A stretch of DNA of 64,000 nt from Cognatiyoonia sp965661665 (GTDB taxonomy: Bacteria > Pseudomonadota > Alphaproteobacteria > Rhodobacterales > Rhodobacteraceae), in the NCBI RefSeq assembly GCF_965661665.1, contig NZ_CBFIEO010000016.1, positions 1 through 64,000 of the forward strand. The letters run 5' to 3'. Of the stretch, positions 60,411-64,000 are shown piece by piece; position 1 is the stretch's first letter; every line of letters starts with the position of its first letter. The notes beneath the pieces were generated by a model that saw only the letters and a list, made by a program, of their open reading frames with translations, did no database searches and had not been told where the DNA came from. The position numbers and the translations under genes were made by a program.

Positions 60411-61325
60411 TTGTGGCGCAAATTCATTACCCTAACAGGGCTGATTCGTGTTTTGGGATTGATTCGCGCTGCGAAAATGACGAAAGGTCAGGCAATACAG
60501 GTCAAAAAAATAATATACAGTAAGGGTCAAACCCAAGTGCGTATCCCAGACCTGACCGCCCGACCAGATGAAATTGGCCGGTTGTCGGGTGCCCTGTGTG
60601 GGATGGTTGAAGCGCTGTATGATCGCTTCGAAGGCAACGAACAGTTTGTCGCCGACGTTGCGCATAAGATTAAGAAACCGCTCGCCTCCATGCGTTCCAC
60701 AGTTGGCACTATGCGCGTCGCCACCCGCGATGATCCGCGTGCAAAATTGCTCGAAGTGCTCGAACATGACGTCCGCCGCTTGGACCGTTTGGTCAGCGAC
60801 ATTTCAAACGCCACTCGCCTAGACAGTGAATTGGTGCGCGAACAGGAACAGACGTTCGACTTGCTGAAGATGCTCGACAACCTCAACCAGTTCCTTGGCA
60901 AGGAAGCCCGCGACAAAGGCATCGATTTTATCGCTGATTTGCCGGACGAGCCGATCATGGTTATGGGGCTCGAAGGTCGCTTGGCACAGGTATTCGGCAA
61001 CCTGATCACCAACGTGATCTCCTTCTGTGAGGAGGATGATGCGATCTGTGTTTGGGCCCGCCGTCACAAAAACTGTGTGCTGGTTGTCGTCGAAGACACC
61101 AGACCAGGCATTCCCAACGAAGCGCTCGCCAAAGTGTTCCAGCGGTTCTATTCCGAACGGCCCGAAGGTGAGTTTGGCAATAACTCCGGCCTTGGTTGGG
61201 CGATTTCCAAACAGATTATCGAGGCGCATGGAGGCGTGATCTGGGCGGAAAACATTCGCCCGACAGAGGCTGACATGACCTCCGAACCCCTTGGCGCGCG
61301 GTTTGTCGTAGGCCTGCCAGTCTAA
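60411..61325 (+). CDS. Truncated, degenerate ChvG-type histidine kinase
   Basis: Only the C-terminal kinase half of a ChvG sensor remains (304 residues from TTG 60411; ATG 60477 is an alternative). ChvG normally has about 550-600 residues with two membrane spans and a periplasmic sensor. From VRIPDLTARPDEIGRLSGAL onwards it matches ChvG closely. Signature residues are altered: the H-box reads AHKIKKPL (H85 kept; usual AHEIKNPL), the G1 box reads DTRPG at 229-233 (usual DTGPG), and the G2 box reads GLGWAI (usual GLGLAI). The chvI gene that normally lies before it is missing. Probably inactive. hprK follows 10 bp later. Confidence 0.8.
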   Translation: MWRKFITLTGLIRVLGLIRAAKMTKGQAIQVKKIIYSKGQTQVRIPDLTARPDEIGRLSGALCGMVEALYDRFEGNEQFVADVAHKIKKPLASMRSTVGTMRVATRDDPRAKLLEVLEHDVRRLDRLVSDISNATRLDSELVREQEQTFDLLKMLDNLNQFLGKEARDKGIDFIADLPDEPIMVMGLEGRLAQVFGNLITNVISFCEEDDAICVWARRHKNCVLVVVEDTRPGIPNEALAKVFQRFYSERPEGEFGNNSGLGWAISKQIIEAHGGVIWAENIRPTEADMTSEPLGARFVVGLPV

Positions 61326-61335
61326 GGCATCGGGG

Positions 61336-61758
61336 ATGGCTGATATCTACCACGCAAACAGTGTTTCCATCGACGGTAAAGGGCTGCTAATCACAGGCGC
61401 CTCCGGCTCCGGCAAGACGTCATTGGCTTTTGAATTGCTGGCGCTTGGCGCAACGTTGATTTCGGATGACCAGACCTGTTTGCGTCTGGAACAGGGTGCA
61501 GTTGTCGCATCCGTCCCAACGACAATCGCAGGACAGATAGAGGCACGCGGCATAGGCATTCTGAACGCTCCAGAAGCCGGCCCAACGAAGATCACAACTG
61601 TCGTTGACCTCGACTCAGTGGAGCAGGATCGCATTCCACCACGGCGCACGATCACTTTACTCGGCTGTGAGCTACCATTGCTTTACCGTTCGGATGGCAT
61701 ACCTTTTGCCTCGGTGCTCTGGCACTACATGCACTTTGGAAGACACGACGACCCATGA
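61336..61758 (+). CDS. hprK: HPr kinase/phosphorylase (short alphaproteobacterial form)
   Basis: A 140-residue HprK reduced to the kinase core, as usual in alphaproteobacteria, lacking the N-terminal domain of Firmicutes HprK. Walker A is LLITGASGSGKTSLAFEL, followed by LISDDQTCLRLEQG and a later ARGIGILNAPEAGPTKIT (conserved ARGxGxL). It should phosphorylate HPr (63055-63324) at Ser46. Its stop overlaps the rapZ start by 4 bp (ATGA). Confidence 0.92.
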   Translation: MADIYHANSVSIDGKGLLITGASGSGKTSLAFELLALGATLISDDQTCLRLEQGAVVASVPTTIAGQIEARGIGILNAPEAGPTKITTVVDLDSVEQDRIPPRRTITLLGCELPLLYRSDGIPFASVLWHYMHFGRHDDP

Positions 61759-62636
61759 CATCTGATGCGCTCCTGACCTTGCCGGTTCTCCTGATCACGG
61801 GGCCATCGGGCGCTGGGCGGTCCACGGCGATCAACGCGCTGGAAGATCAAGGGTTCGAAGTCATCGACAACCTGCCGCTGTCCTTGTTGCCGCGTGTTCT
61901 GGATGGCCCACACCGTCAGCCGCTTGCTCTGGGCTTAGACGTGCGCAACCGCGACTTCAGCATCGGTGCGTTGTTGGAAGCGATCGAAGGGATGGAGGCA
62001 AGCGTCGGCGACGCTGTCCAACTTGTCTATCTGGATGCCAACGATGACGTTTTGCTGCGCCGATATTCCGAAACCCGCCGTCGTCACCCATTGGCCCCGA
62101 CCGGTCGGCCGCTGGACGGGATCGCGGCGGAAAAGGATTTGCTCCAACCCATTCGGGACAAGGCCGAGGTGCTGATCGATACCACGGGCCTGTCGCCCCA
62201 TGATCTGAAGGCTGAGATGGAGCGTCTCTTTGGACGCCCAGACGGACAGATGCTCAGCGTCTCCGTCCAATCCTTTTCATATAAGCGGGGCCTTCCCCGC
62301 GGGCTCGACATGGTGCTCGACTGCCGGTTTCTGAAAAACCCCCATTGGGATGCAGACCTACGGCATCTAACAGGGCAGGACGCGAATGTCGCGGCCTATG
62401 TAGCGACCGACGAAGGACTCGAAGACTTCTTCAAAAAGACCACTGAACTGCTTAAGTTGGTCCTCCCTGCCCATGCAAAAGAGGGTCGCGCCCACTTTTC
62501 CGTCGGGTTTGGGTGTACCGGCGGGCAACACAGGTCCGTCGTTTTAACGGAAAAGGTCGTTTCTGCACTTGCGAAAGAAGGCTGGCAGGTATCAAAAAGA
62601 CACCGAGAGCTAGAACGCAGAAGTCATGAGTCGTAG
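61755..62636 (+). CDS. rapZ: RNase adapter RapZ / nucleotide-binding protein
   Basis: A 293-residue RapZ-family protein. Walker A is LLITGPSGAGRSTAINAL (arginine in place of the usual lysine, as often in this family). The C-terminal domain has FSYKRGLPRGLDMVLDCRFL and the late FSVGFGCTGGQHRSV. In E. coli RapZ guides RNase E to GlmZ; in alphaproteobacteria the role is less clear. Co-transcribed with hprK and the PTS genes. Confidence 0.93.
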   Translation: MTSDALLTLPVLLITGPSGAGRSTAINALEDQGFEVIDNLPLSLLPRVLDGPHRQPLALGLDVRNRDFSIGALLEAIEGMEASVGDAVQLVYLDANDDVLLRRYSETRRRHPLAPTGRPLDGIAAEKDLLQPIRDKAEVLIDTTGLSPHDLKAEMERLFGRPDGQMLSVSVQSFSYKRGLPRGLDMVLDCRFLKNPHWDADLRHLTGQDANVAAYVATDEGLEDFFKKTTELLKLVLPAHAKEGRAHFSVGFGCTGGQHRSVVLTEKVVSALAKEGWQVSKRHRELERRSHES

Positions 62637-62658
62637 CGCGCCAGCAAGGAGCGGGAGC

Positions 62659-63048
62659 TTGATTGGGATAGTCATTGTTGCACATGGTCGATTGGCGACG
62701 GAGTATCTCGCCGCGATTGAACATGTCGTGGGGCCCCAAAACGGCATCCAAGCGATTACGATTGGTGCGGAAGATGACCGCGCATTGAAACAGGCTGAAA
62801 TCTGCAAAGCAGCGGATTGGGTCGATCAGGGAGATGGTGTCGTGGTGGTGACGGATATGTTTGGCGGCTCGCCCTCCAATCTATCACTGATGGCCTGTAG
62901 TCAGGCCAAGCGCCGGATCATGTACGGCGCAAATCTGCCCATGCTCATCAAACTGGCAAAATGCAGAAAAAAACCCATCGATACCGCGGTTGAGGCATCG
63001 ATTGCGGCCGCGCATAAATACATCGACGTGCAAAAGATCGAAGCCTGA
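62659..63048 (+). CDS. PTS EIIA-type protein (mannose family)
   Basis: A 129-residue EIIA of the mannose family, with the phosphorylatable histidine H9 in IGIVIVAHGRLATEY. It is probably a regulatory phosphoacceptor, since no sugar permease is present. I chose TTG 62659, since AAGGAG lies eight bases upstream and the family normally starts MIGIVIVAHG. ATG 62626 would add eleven non-conserved residues and overlap rapZ. HPr follows after 6 bp. Confidence 0.88.
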   Translation: MIGIVIVAHGRLATEYLAAIEHVVGPQNGIQAITIGAEDDRALKQAEICKAADWVDQGDGVVVVTDMFGGSPSNLSLMACSQAKRRIMYGANLPMLIKLAKCRKKPIDTAVEASIAAAHKYIDVQKIEA

Positions 63049-63054
63049 CAGACG

Positions 63055-63324
63055 ATGCCAGAGACCCAGCTCGAAATTCAAAACATCAAAGGCTTGCACG
63101 CACGCGCGTCGGCCAAACTGGTCGACTTGGTCGAGCAATTCGACGCTTCGGCGACAGTTAGCAAAGATGGTATGTCTGCGGATGGTGACAGTATCATGGG
63201 GCTTTTGATGTTGGCCGCCACCAAGGGCAGCCACATCGATGTAATCACGACTGGCACTGACGCAGAGGCGCTGTCCGCCGCCATTACCAACCTTGTGAAT
63301 GACAAGTTTGGTGAAGGTGACTAA
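63055..63324 (+). CDS. ptsH: Phosphocarrier protein HPr
   Basis: An 89-residue HPr. The enzyme I-dependent site is H15 in NIKGLHARASAKLVDLV, and S46 in ADGDSIMGLLMLAA matches the HprK target, consistent with hprK upstream. With EIIA it forms an incomplete, regulatory phosphotransferase chain; enzyme I is not in the window. Confidence 0.95.
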   Translation: MPETQLEIQNIKGLHARASAKLVDLVEQFDASATVSKDGMSADGDSIMGLLMLAATKGSHIDVITTGTDAEALSAAITNLVNDKFGEGD

Positions 63325-63381
63325 AATCGCGGCAACAAGTTGTTTGCGGGATCCGGCTTGAGCGAGGCAAGCATAGATTCG

Positions 63382-64000
63382 ATGGAGCAGTCTTCCGGCA
63401 GTGCGCCTCGTGGTAAGATCTATAACCGCTACGCGCTCACCTATTCAGAGACGTTTGACAGTGTCGCCAAGCGCAAAACCATCAAGGCGATCGAGTGGGT
63501 AACTGGCAAAATCTCGATCTTGCGTATGATCCGAGAGTTTGAACGCCGTCCCGCCGTCCCGATTGAGCAATTTTGGGCGGCTTGTCTCGATGTCATGCGG
63601 ATCGATATTCATACGCCGCAAACGCTGTTGGAAAACATCCCCGCCGAAGGGCCGGTCGTAATCGTGGCTAACCATCCGCATGGCATGGTCGACGGTATGG
63701 TCCTTGCCGAATTGATCGGCCGGCGGCGGCAAGACTACAAAATCCTCACGCGCTCGTTGCTCACAGGTATCGATTTGGAAGCAGCGAATTATCTGATCCC
63801 AGTGCCCTTCCTACATGAGGAAGATGCACAGAAGAAATTCCTGACAATGCGCAAAAGCGCAATGAAGCAATTGAGCGCCGGTGGCGTGGTGGCGCTGTTC
63901 CCGTCAGGCTCAGTCGCGGTGAGCGACACAATGTTCGGACCTTCCGTTGAAGCAGAATGGAACGTTTTCACCGCCAAAATGATCCGCATGTCGGGCGCAA
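63382..64000 (+). CDS. Lysophospholipid acyltransferase family protein, cut by window end
   Basis: The first 206 codons of a PlsC-like acyltransferase, open to the last base of the window. The conserved acceptor-site block is VVIVANHPHGMVDGMVLAEL (the NHPxGxxDG form seen in OlsA-type and hemolysin-like members) followed by LTRSLLTGIDLEAANYLIPV and later GGVVALFPSGSVAVSD. It may make phosphatidic acid or ornithine lipid. Start is uncertain: ATG 63382 begins the conserved region, TTG 63358 is also in frame, and neither has a strong ribosome binding site. It follows ptsH on the same strand. Confidence 0.87.
   Translation, partial: MEQSSGSAPRGKIYNRYALTYSETFDSVAKRKTIKAIEWVTGKISILRMIREFERRPAVPIEQFWAACLDVMRIDIHTPQTLLENIPAEGPVVIVANHPHGMVDGMVLAELIGRRRQDYKILTRSLLTGIDLEAANYLIPVPFLHEEDAQKKFLTMRKSAMKQLSAGGVVALFPSGSVAVSDTMFGPSVEAEWNVFTAKMIRMSGA

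Overview
The window is a chromosomal segment of an alphaproteobacterium of the family Rhodobacteraceae, most likely the marine Roseobacter group. The evidence is the gene order (rpoZ-rsh-DUF2062-pdxJ-lysE-acpS-lepB-rnc-era-DUF1491-recO; pckA-chvG-hprK-rapZ-EIIA-HPr; pyk-rpmI-rplT), a methylsuccinyl-CoA dehydrogenase of the ethylmalonyl-CoA pathway, and moderately GC-rich coding sequence. The genus cannot be fixed from the sequence alone. A run of eight Ns at 33064-33071 shows that this is a draft scaffold.

Layout. 1-11.4 kb: asparaginase (cut by the window edge), exonuclease III, a nonsense-riddled frame, CnoX-like thioredoxin, LON-domain protein, Trm112-like protein, UbiH-type hydroxylase, amidase, aminotransferase and FtsK. 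11.5-16.5 kb: a purine/ureide module with AllE, a GAPDH paralogue, AllA, a PuuE-OHCU decarboxylase fusion and PuuD, set between ftsK and lolA. 16.6-20.7 kb: LolA, a lysozyme-like lipoprotein, an AEC carrier, HspQ and gamma-glutamyltransferase. 21.2-29.4 kb: a creatine/betaine-type catabolic cluster with a XRE-cupin regulator, GFA protein, dimethylglycine dehydrogenase, homocysteine methyltransferase, sarcosine dehydrogenase and creatinase. 29.7-35.5 kb (minus strand): CtpA, EnvC, GpmI, RlmH, RsfS and two small unknown genes. 35.7-39.9 kb: leuC, a Tat-signal protein, leuD, a LysR remnant and leuB. 40-49 kb: transporter, N-formylglutamate amidohydrolase, pyruvate kinase, L35/L20, NYN protein, FolK, omega and Rsh. 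49-54.5 kb: the pdxJ-recO housekeeping run. 54.5-64 kb: META lipoprotein, a broken SDR gene, mcd, a TSUP exporter, pckA, a degenerate ChvG, hprK-rapZ-EIIA-HPr and the start of an acyltransferase gene.

How the genes work together. The ureide module covers urate to glyoxylate plus urea and ammonia, with 5-hydroxyisourate hydrolase and allantoate amidohydrolase not present here. The 21-29 kb cluster can convert creatine (via creatinase) and possibly glycine betaine (via the methyltransferase and dimethylglycine dehydrogenase) to sarcosine and then glycine, feeding one-carbon units to folate. Both modules recover nitrogen from small organic nitrogen compounds and release urea.

Signs of gene decay recur: a 288-codon frame with four internal stops (1831-2694), a LysR remnant (38468-38770), an SDR gene with two stops and a frameshift (54886-55894), and a ChvG kinase that has lost its sensor half, its ChvI partner and several signature residues (60411-61325). 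The most noteworthy observations are the creatine/betaine cluster with its repeat-rich operator region, the GAPDH paralogue translationally coupled to AllE, and the ChvG decay. I saw no CRISPR array, insertion sequence, rRNA or recognisable tRNA.
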